Assembly: GCF_041914405.1 (NCBI RefSeq)
Contig: NZ_JAYSDK010000027.1
Span: 13,910 to 77,909 of the forward strand
Reading direction: 5' to 3'
From: Zoogloea sp041914405
Lineage (GTDB): Bacteria; Pseudomonadota; Gammaproteobacteria; Burkholderiales; Rhodocyclaceae
DNA: 64,000 nucleotides
This document shows, one piece after another, positions 16,103 to 24,567 of this stretch. The notes beneath the pieces are model-generated. The model searched no databases and was not told where the DNA came from. It saw only the letters and a program-made list of their open reading frames with translations. The translations under genes and the position numbers were made by a program. Within the stretch, counting starts at the first letter, position 1. The number at the start of each line of letters is the position of its first letter.

Positions 16103-16816
16103 ATGCTGACCCGAACCCGATCCGATTCTTCATCCACGGCGGCCGCGCTGGCTTCCGTGGTCGACGTCAAACACCTGAGCCGTAGCGTGACCACCGATAA
16201 TGGCGGCACGCTGCACATCCTCGAAGATGTCTCCTTCAGCATCGCCGCCGGCGAGGCGGTGGCCATCGTTGGAGCGTCCGGCTCCGGCAAGTCCACGCTG
16301 CTGGGCCTGCTGGCCGGGCTGGATTCGCCGTCGGGAGGCTCCGTGCATATCCGCGGACAGGATCTGTTCGCCCTCGACGAGGACGGCCGCGCGGCGCTGC
16401 GCGGCGAATGCGTTGGTTTCGTGTTTCAGTCCTTCCAACTCTTGCCGGCCCTGACTGCCCTCGAGAACGTGATGCTGCCGCTGGAGCTGGCTGGGCGGAA
16501 GGATGCCCGCCAGGAAGCGGAGAGTTGGCTGCAGCGGGTTGGTCTGGGCGGCCGCCTGGGGTATTACCCGCGCCAGCTGTCCGGCGGCGAGCAGCAGCGC
16601 GTCGCGGTCGCCCGCGCCTTTGCGCCACGGCCGGCGCTGGTGCTGGCCGACGAGCCGACTGGCAACCTGGACGTGGCTACCGGTGAGGCAGTCATCGAGC
16701 TGATGTTCTCCCTCAACGTCGAGTCCGGCACGACCCTCGTGCTGGTGACCCACGACACCAGCCTGGCGGAGCGCTGTGGGCGCAGCTTGCGGCTGTCTGC
16801 CGGCAAGTTAGTGTAA
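16103..16816 (+). CDS. Lone ABC transporter ATPase, LolD/YbbA type
   Basis: A 237-aa ATP-binding subunit of the MacB/LolD/YbbA class. Walker A is GASGSGKST, the signature is LSGGEQQRV, and Walker B is LVLADEPTGN; the class-specific GFVFQSFQLLP precedes them. It would energise an FtsX-fold permease that handles lipids, lipoproteins or peptides at the inner membrane. No permease gene follows: the next genes are the convergent hpn cluster. The in-frame extension to 15944 crosses the guaB terminator and is rejected; the ATG at 16103 was chosen, though its ribosome site is poor. YbbA proteins usually sit beside a YbbP permease and tesA, so its partner here is missing or distant. Confidence 0.88.
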   Translation: MLTRTRSDSSSTAAALASVVDVKHLSRSVTTDNGGTLHILEDVSFSIAAGEAVAIVGASGSGKSTLLGLLAGLDSPSGGSVHIRGQDLFALDEDGRAALRGECVGFVFQSFQLLPALTALENVMLPLELAGRKDARQEAESWLQRVGLGGRLGYYPRQLSGGEQQRVAVARAFAPRPALVLADEPTGNLDVATGEAVIELMFSLNVESGTTLVLVTHDTSLAERCGRSLRLSAGKLV

Positions 16817-16908
16817 AAACGCGGCTTTCTCCGGAGAGGCAAGCTCTGGGTACGCTCCGCGTGCGGCGCTTGGTTGCGCGCCCCCGGCTCATAGTCTGGG
16901 AGCTGCCT

Positions 16909-18228
16909 TTACGGGAGAATCTGTTCCTTCAAGCCGCAGCGTTTGAGGATGCTGCGGCCGGCTTGTACGCCGCTGCGGATGGCGGATTCGATGGTGGCGG
17001 GGTAGTCCGACGCGATATAGTCGCCGGCCAGCCACAGGCCGGGCTGCGGCGTCGCGACGCCCGGGCGGACGAGGCCGGGCGTGCATGAGAAGGTGGCGCG
17101 CTTCTCGGTGATGATCTGCGACCAGGCCAACGCCGGCAGCGGGCCGAGCACGTGCTGCAATTCCTGAAGCAGCGCGACTTCCAGCGCTTCCTTGCTGATT
17201 TCCTGGTGGGCGCCGCGGGCGCTGATGACCACGCTGACCAGGCCCGGCTCGCCGCCCAGCGCGGCGCGGTCGAAAGCCCACTGGCCGTAGCCGCCGCTGA
17301 GGCCGATCATCGGCTCCGGGAAGTTCAGCGGCCCGTCGAAGGCCAGCCAGGCGGTGACGATGGGTTCGTGGCGCAGCGCGGCGATGCTGGCCACCACCGG
17401 CGCCATCGCCGGCAGAGTCTCCACCAGCGGCGCCACGTGATAGGGCGCGGTGGCGATCACTATGTGTTCGAACAGCGTGGTCCACGGGTCGCCATCCAGC
17501 CGGTAACCGCCGCCGATGCTCTCGATGGCCTTGATCGGTTCGGCGATGCGCACCGTGTGGCCGCGCATGGCCAGCCAGCGGGAGGCCGGGACGGGGAACA
17601 GCTCGGACAGGTCGAGCCGCGGCAGCAGCAGGTCGGATGCGGAGGCGCCGGCGGCCAGGCTGTCGCGCAGCACGTTGGCGAAAACCTGGGCCGACGCGTC
17701 GGCGACCGGCGTGTTGAGGGCCGCCACGCAGAGGGGTTCCCAGATCAGGCGGGTCAGTTTCTCGGTCTGCTTGGTCTCGGTGAGCAGCTCGGCGACCGGC
17801 CGATCCGGCTCGATGCGAAACTTGCGCGCCTTGAGGCTGCGCATCAGCCGCGCCATCGCCAGCTTGTCCTGCCAGCCCAGGCCTTTGGCGCGCAGCAGGC
17901 CGATGGCCAGGTGCAGCGGTGCCGGCAACGGAGCTGCGCGCAGCGCGCATTCGCCGGGATAGACCAGCGCCAGCTTGCGCGTCTCCAGCACGCTCGGCTT
18001 GACGCCGACCAGGCGCAGCAGGCGCAGGGTTTCGGTGTAGGCGCCGAGCAGGATGTGTTGGCCGTTGTCCACCCGGTAGCCGTCCTTGTCCACTACGCGG
18101 GCGCGTCCGCCGAGCACGCGGGATGACTCGAACAGCGTGACCTTGGCCCCACCGCGGGCCAGCGTGACGGCGGCCGCGAAGCCGGCGTAGCCGCCGCCGA
18201 TGACGGCGATGTCGGGGCCGGTGTGCAT
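16909..18228 (-). CDS. hpnE: Squalene-associated FAD-dependent desaturase HpnE
   Basis: A 439-aa flavin amine oxidase-like enzyme that converts hydroxysqualene to squalene in the HpnCDE route to hopanoids. The N-terminal FAD site is IAVIGGGYAGFAAAVTLA (about residues 8-25), followed by LGGRAR and the DNGQHILLGAY motif typical of HpnE. The C-terminal FAD-binding end is LWLAGDYIASDYPATIESAIRSG. It is the last gene of the minus-strand hpnC-hpnD-hpnE run and overlaps the hpnD stop by one base (TGATG), so coupling is tight. Function is secure by family and context. Confidence 0.94.
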   Translation of the reverse strand: MHTGPDIAVIGGGYAGFAAAVTLARGGAKVTLFESSRVLGGRARVVDKDGYRVDNGQHILLGAYTETLRLLRLVGVKPSVLETRKLALVYPGECALRAAPLPAPLHLAIGLLRAKGLGWQDKLAMARLMRSLKARKFRIEPDRPVAELLTETKQTEKLTRLIWEPLCVAALNTPVADASAQVFANVLRDSLAAGASASDLLLPRLDLSELFPVPASRWLAMRGHTVRIAEPIKAIESIGGGYRLDGDPWTTLFEHIVIATAPYHVAPLVETLPAMAPVVASIAALRHEPIVTAWLAFDGPLNFPEPMIGLSGGYGQWAFDRAALGGEPGLVSVVISARGAHQEISKEALEVALLQELQHVLGPLPALAWSQIITEKRATFSCTPGLVRPGVATPQPGLWLAGDYIASDYPATIESAIRSGVQAGRSILKRCGLKEQILP

Positions 18229-19064
18229 CAGCCGCGCAGCCAGGTGCGCCCGGCGATCCAGATCTTGCGCAGCGGCGTCAGTGAGGTGCGGCGGTCGAGC
18301 ACCTGGAAGCCGTCGGCCTCGATCTCGTCGAGCAGCGTGCGGTAGATCGCCGCCATCACCAGGCCGGGACGCTGGGTCTTGCGGTCCTCGTCGGGTAACT
18401 GGGCGAAGGCCTGGTCGTAGAACTGGCGCGCGCGCTGGGTCTGGAAGGCCATCAGCTCGCGGAAGTTGTCCGAATGCTGGCCGTCGAGGATCTGCCGGGC
18501 TGGCACGTTGAAGCGCTGCAGCTCGTCGATGGGCAGGTAGATACGGCCGCGGCGGGCGTCCTCGCCGACGTCGCGGATGATGTTGGTGAGCTGGAAGGCC
18601 ATGCCCAGGTCGTGGGCGTATTTCAGGGTTTGCCGGTTGGTGTAGCCGAAGATCTCGGCGGACAGCAGGCCGACCACGCTGGCGACGCGGTAGCAGTACA
18701 GCTGCAGGGCCTTCCAGTCCAGGTAGCGGGTCTGCTGCAGGTCCATCTGCATGCCGTCGATGATCTCGAGCAGTTGCTCGCGGGGCAGCGGGAACTGCTT
18801 GTTGATCTGCTGGAGGGCTTGGCCGACCGGGTGTTCTGGTGCGCCGTCATAGATTTGGGCCACCTGCATGCGCCACCAGTCGAGCTTGGCCTGGGCGATC
18901 TGCATGTCGTGGCATTCATCCACCACGTCATCCACCTCCCGGCAGAAGGCGTACAGGGCGGTTATCGCCTGGCGTCGCTCGGGGGGCAGGAACATGAAGC
19001 TGTAGTAGAAGCTGGAGCCGCTGCTGGCGGCCTTCTCCTGGCAATATGCGTGGGGGTCGGTCAT
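18228..19064 (-). CDS. hpnD: Presqualene diphosphate synthase HpnD
   Basis: A 278-aa head-to-head prenyl synthase that joins two farnesyl diphosphates into presqualene diphosphate. The first Asp-rich motif DDVVDEC is near residue 43-48 and the second, DVGEDARRGRIYLP, near residues 165-178, as in squalene/phytoene synthases. The opening SGSSFYYSFMFLPPERRQAITALYAFCREVDD is the classic HpnD start. It lies 6 bp after hpnC and overlaps hpnE. Together these genes make squalene; a squalene-hopene cyclase is not in the window. Confidence 0.95.
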   Translation of the reverse strand: MTDPHAYCQEKAASSGSSFYYSFMFLPPERRQAITALYAFCREVDDVVDECHDMQIAQAKLDWWRMQVAQIYDGAPEHPVGQALQQINKQFPLPREQLLEIIDGMQMDLQQTRYLDWKALQLYCYRVASVVGLLSAEIFGYTNRQTLKYAHDLGMAFQLTNIIRDVGEDARRGRIYLPIDELQRFNVPARQILDGQHSDNFRELMAFQTQRARQFYDQAFAQLPDEDRKTQRPGLVMAAIYRTLLDEIEADGFQVLDRRTSLTPLRKIWIAGRTWLRG

Positions 19065-19070
19065 GGGGCG

Positions 19071-19892
19071 CTACCGGGTAAGGGCGCGCCAGGCGAGGCG
19101 CGGCCAGTCTGTCTTGCCGAGGGTCGGACGGCGGCGGAACACGTCGTAGCCGTTCGCCTCGATCTTGTCGAGTATCGCAAGTCCGCCCTGCACCACCAGG
19201 CGCAGCTCCCAGCCGATGCGGCCGGGCAGGCGGTGGGCGAGGGGGGCGCCGCGCAGCATCATGCAGCGGGCGCGCTGGATCTGGAAATCCATCAGCGCAG
19301 TGAATTGCGGCGTCACCTCGCCGGCGGCGATGCAGGCCTCCGTGACGCCAAAGCGATCGAGCTCGGCCAGCGGCAGGTAGATGCGCCGCTTTTGCCAGTC
19401 CACCGCCACGTCCTGCCAGAAATTGATGAGCTGCAGGCTGGTGCAGATCAGATCGGACAGGACCAGGTTGTCGGGCGTGGCCTCGTCGTAGAGGTGCAGC
19501 AGCAGGCGCCCGACCGGGTTGGCCGAGCGGCGGCAGTAGTCGCCGAGCTCGTCGAAGTCCGCGTAGCGGGTCTTGCCCACGTCCTGGCTGAAGGCGTCCA
19601 GCAGGTCGCGGAAGAGATACACCGGCAGCCCGAAGTCGTGGATGTTGCGGCCCAGGCGCTTGAAGATCGGTTCCAGCGTCGGATCGTCGAAGGGGCGGTA
19701 TTGCTCGATCGCCAGCAGCGCCCGCTTGTAGTCGTTGAGGCGCGCCAGGCGCATGATCGGCGTCGCGTCGCCCTCGTCGGCAATGTCGTCGGCGCTGCGG
19801 GCGAAGGCGTAGATGGCCTCCACCGGCTCGCGCAGGTGCGCCGGCAGCAGGAAGGAAGCGACGGGAAAGTTCTCGTAGTGATCGACGGGCAT
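19071..19892 (-). CDS. hpnC: Hydroxysqualene synthase HpnC
   Basis: A 273-aa squalene/phytoene-synthase-fold enzyme, paralogous to HpnD, that turns presqualene diphosphate into hydroxysqualene. It begins with HYENFPVASFLLPAHLREPVEAIYAFARSADDIADEG, where the first Asp motif is DDIADE. The second, degenerate relative to HpnD, is DVAVDWQKRRIYLP. It is the first gene of the hpnC-hpnD-hpnE transcript. The 242-bp gap upstream holds its promoter region and a nested palindrome, but no clear -10/-35 pair was recognised. Confidence 0.94.
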   Translation of the reverse strand: MPVDHYENFPVASFLLPAHLREPVEAIYAFARSADDIADEGDATPIMRLARLNDYKRALLAIEQYRPFDDPTLEPIFKRLGRNIHDFGLPVYLFRDLLDAFSQDVGKTRYADFDELGDYCRRSANPVGRLLLHLYDEATPDNLVLSDLICTSLQLINFWQDVAVDWQKRRIYLPLAELDRFGVTEACIAAGEVTPQFTALMDFQIQRARCMMLRGAPLAHRLPGRIGWELRLVVQGGLAILDKIEANGYDVFRRRPTLGKTDWPRLAWRALTR

Positions 19893-19965
19893 GGGCGCGC
19901 GGAGTATACCCGTGGTACCTGGTGGCGGGCTGCGGCAATGCCGGCGTGGCCGGGAATTTCCGCGG

Positions 19966-20003
19966 CGTAGGTCACTGCGGAGGCAAATTTGCCCGCGGCT
20001 ACG
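19966..20003. repeat. Nested palindrome between hpnC and the ABC operon
   Basis: A 12-bp perfect palindrome GGCAAATTTGCC (19982-19993) sits inside GCGG/CCGC and an outer CGTAG/CTACG pair. Read on the minus strand it opens CGTAGCCGCGGGCAAATT, which recalls the REP family seen elsewhere in the window but with a different core. It may be a diverged REP element. The remaining 242-bp gap (19893-20134) shows no gene. Confidence 0.4.
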
Positions 20004-20134
20004 TCAAGACGGTGTCCGTCGGGGCGTGAATGTGCTCCCATGGCCTGAGTGGGAACCAATGCCTGTCTTGGTAGAACTCATCTGCTGATTACTGTCTTTT
20101 TCTCGTTAAGCCGTTCCGTGTTGCATCCCTGCCC

Positions 20135-20788
20135 ATGCTCGAAATCGAAAACCTGTCCCGCCGCTTCAACGGCCGGACCGTGCTGCAGAACATTTCCCTG
20201 AGTCTCGAGCCCGGTGAGTACGTGGCCATCGTTGGCGAATCCGGGGTCGGCAAATCGACCTTGCTGAACCTGATCGCCGGACTGGATCGGCCCGATGGTG
20301 GCCGCCTGTGCCTGGACGGCGAGGATTACGCGCAGCACGACGATGAGGCGCTGACCCGCCTGCGCCGGGACAAGCTGGGTTTCGTGTTCCAGGCCTTCCA
20401 CATCTTGCCGCATCTCAACGTGGCCCAGAACGTGGCGTTGCCCCTGTGGTTGCAGGGCGTCGAGCGGGACGCCGCCGACGGCCCGACCCGCCAGCTGCTC
20501 GACGCGGTGGGGCTGGGTGCGCGGGGCGACAGCTGGCCGCGGGAGCTGTCGGGCGGCGAGATGCAGCGGGTCGCGATCGCCCGGGCGCTGGTCCATGCGC
20601 CGCACGTGGTGCTGGCCGACGAACCGACCGGCAACCTGGACCCGGCCAACGCATCACGGGTGCTGGCCTTGCTGGCCGAGCGCATTCGCGCCGCCGGGGC
20701 GATTGGCATCCTGGTGACCCATTCGCTGGAGGCGGCAGCCACCGCTGACCGCACGCTGCACCTGACGGCGGAGGGCCTGCGCGGGTGA
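20135..20788 (+). CDS. ABC transporter ATPase of the ATPase-permease-AttH operon
   Basis: A 217-aa LolD-like ATPase. Walker A is GESGVGKST, the signature is LSGGEMQRV, and Walker B is VVLADEPTGN; GFVFQAFHILP is the class motif. It pairs with the large FtsX-type permease that follows, whose GTG start overlaps its stop (GTGA), so the two are translationally coupled. The third gene is an AttH/CrtC-like protein, and this trio matches the attEFGH-type arrangement first seen in Agrobacterium. The cargo is unknown; envelope lipid or lipoprotein handling is inferred from the class. It is clearly related to the lone ATPase at 16103. Confidence 0.9.
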   Translation: MLEIENLSRRFNGRTVLQNISLSLEPGEYVAIVGESGVGKSTLLNLIAGLDRPDGGRLCLDGEDYAQHDDEALTRLRRDKLGFVFQAFHILPHLNVAQNVALPLWLQGVERDAADGPTRQLLDAVGLGARGDSWPRELSGGEMQRVAIARALVHAPHVVLADEPTGNLDPANASRVLALLAERIRAAGAIGILVTHSLEAAATADRTLHLTAEGLRG

Positions 20789-23295
20789 GCGGACAGGTGA
20801 TGGGGTGGAGGCGCCTGGCGCCGGTATTCCTCGGCTCGTTGGCCCGGCGGCGGTTGGCGACGCTGTTTTCGCTGGTTGCCATCGTGCTCGGCGTGGCGCT
20901 GGGCATGGCTGTGCAGGCAGTGCACGAGGCGGCCCTGTCGGAGTTCGACCGGGGCCTGCGCAACATGGCGGGCGCGGCGGACTTGCAGGTGGTCGGCCCG
21001 CGCGGTGGTTTCGACGAACAGCTCTACACGCGCTTGGTGGCCCATCCGGACGTGGCCGAGGCCAGTCCCGTGCTCGAGGTCGAGGCGCGGCTGGTCGGGC
21101 GCGACGAATCCCTGCAGGTGCTGGGTGTCGATGCCTTCGTGCTGGCGCGGGTCACGCCGCAGCTGCTGCCCCGCGCCGACGGCGACGACCGCTTTGCGAT
21201 TTTTGCCGGCGACAGCGTGTTTCTCTCTCATGCGGCGGCCGACCGGCTCGGCGTGAAGACCGGTGCGCTACTGCACGTACAGGCTGGCAGCAAGGAGGTC
21301 GCACTGAAAGTGGCCGGTGATCTGCCTGCGGCGGGTGATGGTCGTCGCCTTGCCGTGATGGACATCGCCGCCGCGCAGACCCTGTTCGGCAAGCTCGGCC
21401 GCCTGAGTCGCATCGATCTGCGTCTGCGCGAGGGTGTCGACATGGCGGCAGTGCGGCGCAGCCTGCAGGCTGAACTACCGGACGGCGTACTCGTGGAGAC
21501 GCCCGCCGCCGAGGCGGACCAGGCGGCCAACCTGTCGCGGGCCTACCGGGTGAACCTGACTTTGCTGGCGGCGATTGCGCTGCTTACCGGCGGCTTCCTG
21601 GTCTTCTCGGCGCAGGCCCTGTCGGTGGTGCGCAGGCGCAGTGAATTCGCCTTCCTGCGGGCTATCGGTCTGTCGCGGCGAACGCTGTTTGGCTGGTTGG
21701 TGGGGGAGGGCGCGGCGGTTGGTCTGCTTGGCGGCGTTCTGGGTGTGGCGGTCGGCCATGGCCTGGCGTGGGGCGCGCTGGCGCTGCTCGGTGGCGACCT
21801 GGGCGCCGGCTATTTCTCGGGCCTGGCTCCGCGCCTGCAGTTCCAGCCGCTGGCCAGTGCGATCTATGCGCTGCTCGGTGTCGTGGCTGGCGTCGCTGGT
21901 GCGTGGTTGCCGGCCAAGGAGGCTGCGACGGTGGCGCCGGCCCAGGCCCTGAAGGCGGGTGACGAGGCTGCGCTGCACGGCGGGCGCGGCCATCCGCTGT
22001 TCGGTCTGGCGCTGCTGGCCGGCGGTCTGGCGGCCTGCGCGATCCCGCCAGTGGATGGACTGCCCCTTGGCGGCTACCTGGCGGTGGCATGCGTGCTGGC
22101 TGGAGCGGTGCTGCTGTTGCCGTCGATTGCTGCGCTGCTGGCCCGCCTGCTGCCCGGCGGCGGGCCCGTGCCTGCACGTCTGGCCGTGGCCCGGCTGGCG
22201 GCGGCGCCCGGCCATGCGGTGGTGGCGGCCGCCGGCGTGCTCACCAGCGTCGCACTGGCGGCGGCGATGGCGATCATGGTGGCCTCGTTTCGGGATTCGG
22301 TGGACCAGTGGCTGACCCAGCTGCTGCCGGCCGACCTCTATCTGCGCGCCGGCCGCGCCCAGTCCGGCAGCTATCTGGACGAAGCCTTGCAGGCGCGCAT
22401 CGCAGCGACACCCGGCGTTGGCGCGGTGGCTTTCACGCGACACGACGGTCTGCGTCTGGCTGCGGGGCAGGCGCCGGTGGCTCTGCTGGCGCGGCCAGTG
22501 TCGGCCGAGGGCGACGGCCTGCCCTTGGTCGACCGGACCGGGGCGGTGACCGGGCCAGCCGTGTGGATCTCCGAAGCCATGCAGGACCTGTACGGCTGGC
22601 AGCCCGGCCAGCAGGTTGCGTTGCCGCTGGCCGGCAAGCCGGTGCGCCTGACGGTGGCCGGCGTGTGGCGCGACTACGCACGCCAGACCGGCGCGGTGAT
22701 GATCGACCTCGACAGCTACCGTCACCTGACCGGCGACCGCCTGGTCACCGACGCGGCGATTCACCTCGCACCCGGCGCGGACGCGCTGCGCACCGCAAAC
22801 GCGCTGACCGCACTGGCCGGCTCCGGCGTGCTGGAAGTGGCTTTCCCCGGCGAGATCCGGGCGATCACGTTGCGCATCTTCGACCGCACCTTCGCGGTGA
22901 CCTACCTGCTCGAAGCGGTGGCGGTGGCCATTGGCCTGGCCGGTGTGGCGGCCAGCTTCGCGGCGCTGGCGGCGGCCCGCCGGAAGGAGTTCGGCATGCT
23001 GCGCCACCTCGGCCTGACGCGCCGCCAGATCGGCTGGATGCTGGCCCAGGAGGGGGCGCTGGCGGCGGGCGTCGGCGTGTTGGCCGGCCTGTTGGCGGGC
23101 GGGGCGATCGGGCTGGTGCTGATCGAGGTGGTCAATCGGCAGAGTTTCCACTGGAGCATGGATCTGCATGTGCCGTGGCTGTCGCTGCTGTTGTTCGGTG
23201 GCGGGCTGGTGGTGCTGGCGGCACTGGCCGCAGTGCTCGCCGGTCGCCAGGCAATGCGCCAGGATGCGGTGTTGGCGGTGCGGGAGGATTGGTGA
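20785..23295 (+). CDS. ABC transporter permease, double FtsX domain
   Basis: An 836-aa inner-membrane permease with a MacB/YbbP layout. It has an N-terminal membrane segment (about residues 22-45), a periplasmic domain, then three helices of the first FtsX domain (about residues 255-385). A central pair of helices is followed by a second periplasmic domain and a C-terminal FtsX domain (about residues 705-825, ending AVLAVREDW). The GTG start overlaps the stop of the ATPase gene. Its own stop overlaps the AttH-like gene by one base. Such permeases extract hydrophobic cargo or drive periplasmic movement rather than moving solutes across the membrane. The substrate is unknown. Confidence 0.88.
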   Translation: MSGQVMGWRRLAPVFLGSLARRRLATLFSLVAIVLGVALGMAVQAVHEAALSEFDRGLRNMAGAADLQVVGPRGGFDEQLYTRLVAHPDVAEASPVLEVEARLVGRDESLQVLGVDAFVLARVTPQLLPRADGDDRFAIFAGDSVFLSHAAADRLGVKTGALLHVQAGSKEVALKVAGDLPAAGDGRRLAVMDIAAAQTLFGKLGRLSRIDLRLREGVDMAAVRRSLQAELPDGVLVETPAAEADQAANLSRAYRVNLTLLAAIALLTGGFLVFSAQALSVVRRRSEFAFLRAIGLSRRTLFGWLVGEGAAVGLLGGVLGVAVGHGLAWGALALLGGDLGAGYFSGLAPRLQFQPLASAIYALLGVVAGVAGAWLPAKEAATVAPAQALKAGDEAALHGGRGHPLFGLALLAGGLAACAIPPVDGLPLGGYLAVACVLAGAVLLLPSIAALLARLLPGGGPVPARLAVARLAAAPGHAVVAAAGVLTSVALAAAMAIMVASFRDSVDQWLTQLLPADLYLRAGRAQSGSYLDEALQARIAATPGVGAVAFTRHDGLRLAAGQAPVALLARPVSAEGDGLPLVDRTGAVTGPAVWISEAMQDLYGWQPGQQVALPLAGKPVRLTVAGVWRDYARQTGAVMIDLDSYRHLTGDRLVTDAAIHLAPGADALRTANALTALAGSGVLEVAFPGEIRAITLRIFDRTFAVTYLLEAVAVAIGLAGVAASFAALAAARRKEFGMLRHLGLTRRQIGWMLAQEGALAAGVGVLAGLLAGGAIGLVLIEVVNRQSFHWSMDLHVPWLSLLLFGGGLVVLAALAAVLAGRQAMRQDAVLAVREDW

Positions 23296-24362
23296 TGGAG
23301 CGGCGTCTTTTCCTGCTGGCGCTGGCCCTTGGGGCGGCGGGGCGTGCGGCGGCGGTGGACTTCGCGTCGGTGCTGCCGGGCCGGCGGCTGGTCTTTCCGG
23401 CTGACTACGGCGCCCATCCGGATTTCCGCACCGAGTGGTGGTATGCCACCGGCTGGCTGTCCCTGCCGGACGGCAGCCCGCTGGGTTTCCAGACGACCTT
23501 CTTCCGCGTGCGCATTGGTGTCGGTGAGGACAATCCGAGCGCCTTCGCGCCGCGCCAGCTGATCCTTGCCCACGCGGCGATCGCCGATCCACGCCTGGGG
23601 CGCCTGCGCCACGGGGAGCGCTCGGCGCGGGTCGGCTTCGGGCGGGCCGGTTTCGAGCTGGGGCGCACCGGCGTGTGGGTCGGCGACTGGCGCTTCGCGC
23701 TGGATGGCGGGCGTTACCGGGCCGCCGTGCATGCCGAGGATTTTGCCTACGCGCTGGATCTGCAGCCGGCCGGGCCGCCGCTGCTCAACGGCCAGGGCGG
23801 CTTCAGCGCCAAGGCCGCCGATCCGCGCCACGCCAGCTACTACTACAGCCGCCCGCAGTTGGCGGTGAGCGGCAGCGTGACCCTCGATGGCCGGACTCAG
23901 CCAGTGCGTGGTACGGCCTGGCTGGACCACGAATGGTCCAGCGAGCTGCTGCCGGAAGGCGCCAAAGGCTGGGACTGGGTCGGGCTCAACCTGGATGACG
24001 GCAGCGCGCTGATGGCTTTCCGCCTGCGCGACGGACAGGGGCGCGCGTTGTGGGCAGCGGCGACCTGGCAACTGGCCGGTGGTGGCGCGCGGGTCCTGCG
24101 TCCAGCGGAGATCGTCTTCACGCCCGTCCGGGAATGGCGTTCGCCGCGCACCGGTATCACCTATCCGGTGGAATGGCGGCTGCGCGTCGGTGAGCGGGAG
24201 TTCGGCCTGCGGCCGCTGCTGGACGACCAGGAGCTGGACAGCCGCCGCTCCACCGGCTCGGTGTACTGGGAGGGCGCGGTGCGGGTCGTCGAGGGCGGGC
24301 GGGAGCTTGGCCGCGGCTACCTGGAGATGACTGGCTACGGGGAGCGCATTCGCGTTGGCTAG
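23295..24362 (+). CDS. AttH/CrtC-type lipocalin-like secreted protein
   Basis: A 355-aa exported protein with a Tat-less signal peptide (about residues 1-20, MERRLFLLALALGAAGRAAA). It shows the lipocalin-like AttH/CrtC signature: DFRTEWWYATGWL near residue 45, YYYSRPQLAVSG near 190, and GTAWLDHEWSS near 213. CrtC members hydrate carotenoids; AttH members sit with ABC transporters and have no proven reaction. The ABC context here favours AttH. The ATG at 23295 overlaps the permease stop (TGATG). A longer in-frame reading from 22089 runs inside the permease gene and is a shadow. A role linked to the squalene genes nearby is possible but unproven. Confidence 0.85.
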   Translation: MERRLFLLALALGAAGRAAAVDFASVLPGRRLVFPADYGAHPDFRTEWWYATGWLSLPDGSPLGFQTTFFRVRIGVGEDNPSAFAPRQLILAHAAIADPRLGRLRHGERSARVGFGRAGFELGRTGVWVGDWRFALDGGRYRAAVHAEDFAYALDLQPAGPPLLNGQGGFSAKAADPRHASYYYSRPQLAVSGSVTLDGRTQPVRGTAWLDHEWSSELLPEGAKGWDWVGLNLDDGSALMAFRLRDGQGRALWAAATWQLAGGGARVLRPAEIVFTPVREWRSPRTGITYPVEWRLRVGEREFGLRPLLDDQELDSRRSTGSVYWEGAVRVVEGGRELGRGYLEMTGYGERIRVG

Positions 24363-24567
24363 CAGGCTGCTGTTGGAGCACGAAGGATCGCGTCGGCCGG
24401 AGCGTCGATCATCCAGGGGCGTCAGCGATTGCCTGTTCAACGATGCTTCACCGGCCGGGTAAAGCCGGCGTTCATCCCTCGCCGGTGGGCGTAAAATGAC
24501 AAAGGCACTCCGATTTCCGGTCAGTCAAAAAGAATAATCGCGTTTAAGTGCGCGCAAGGGAGTAATC

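Noticed and set aside
22089..23294. Long in-frame extension of the AttH-like gene
   Set aside because: It lies inside the permease gene in another frame, is Arg/Gly-rich, and the true protein has a clear signal peptide at 23295.
24492..24515. Sigma-28-like promoter (TAAA ... CCGAT) before the chemoreceptor gene
   Set aside because: The spacing is about 2 bp too short and the -10 half ends TTT instead of TAA, so it does not meet the FliA consensus.
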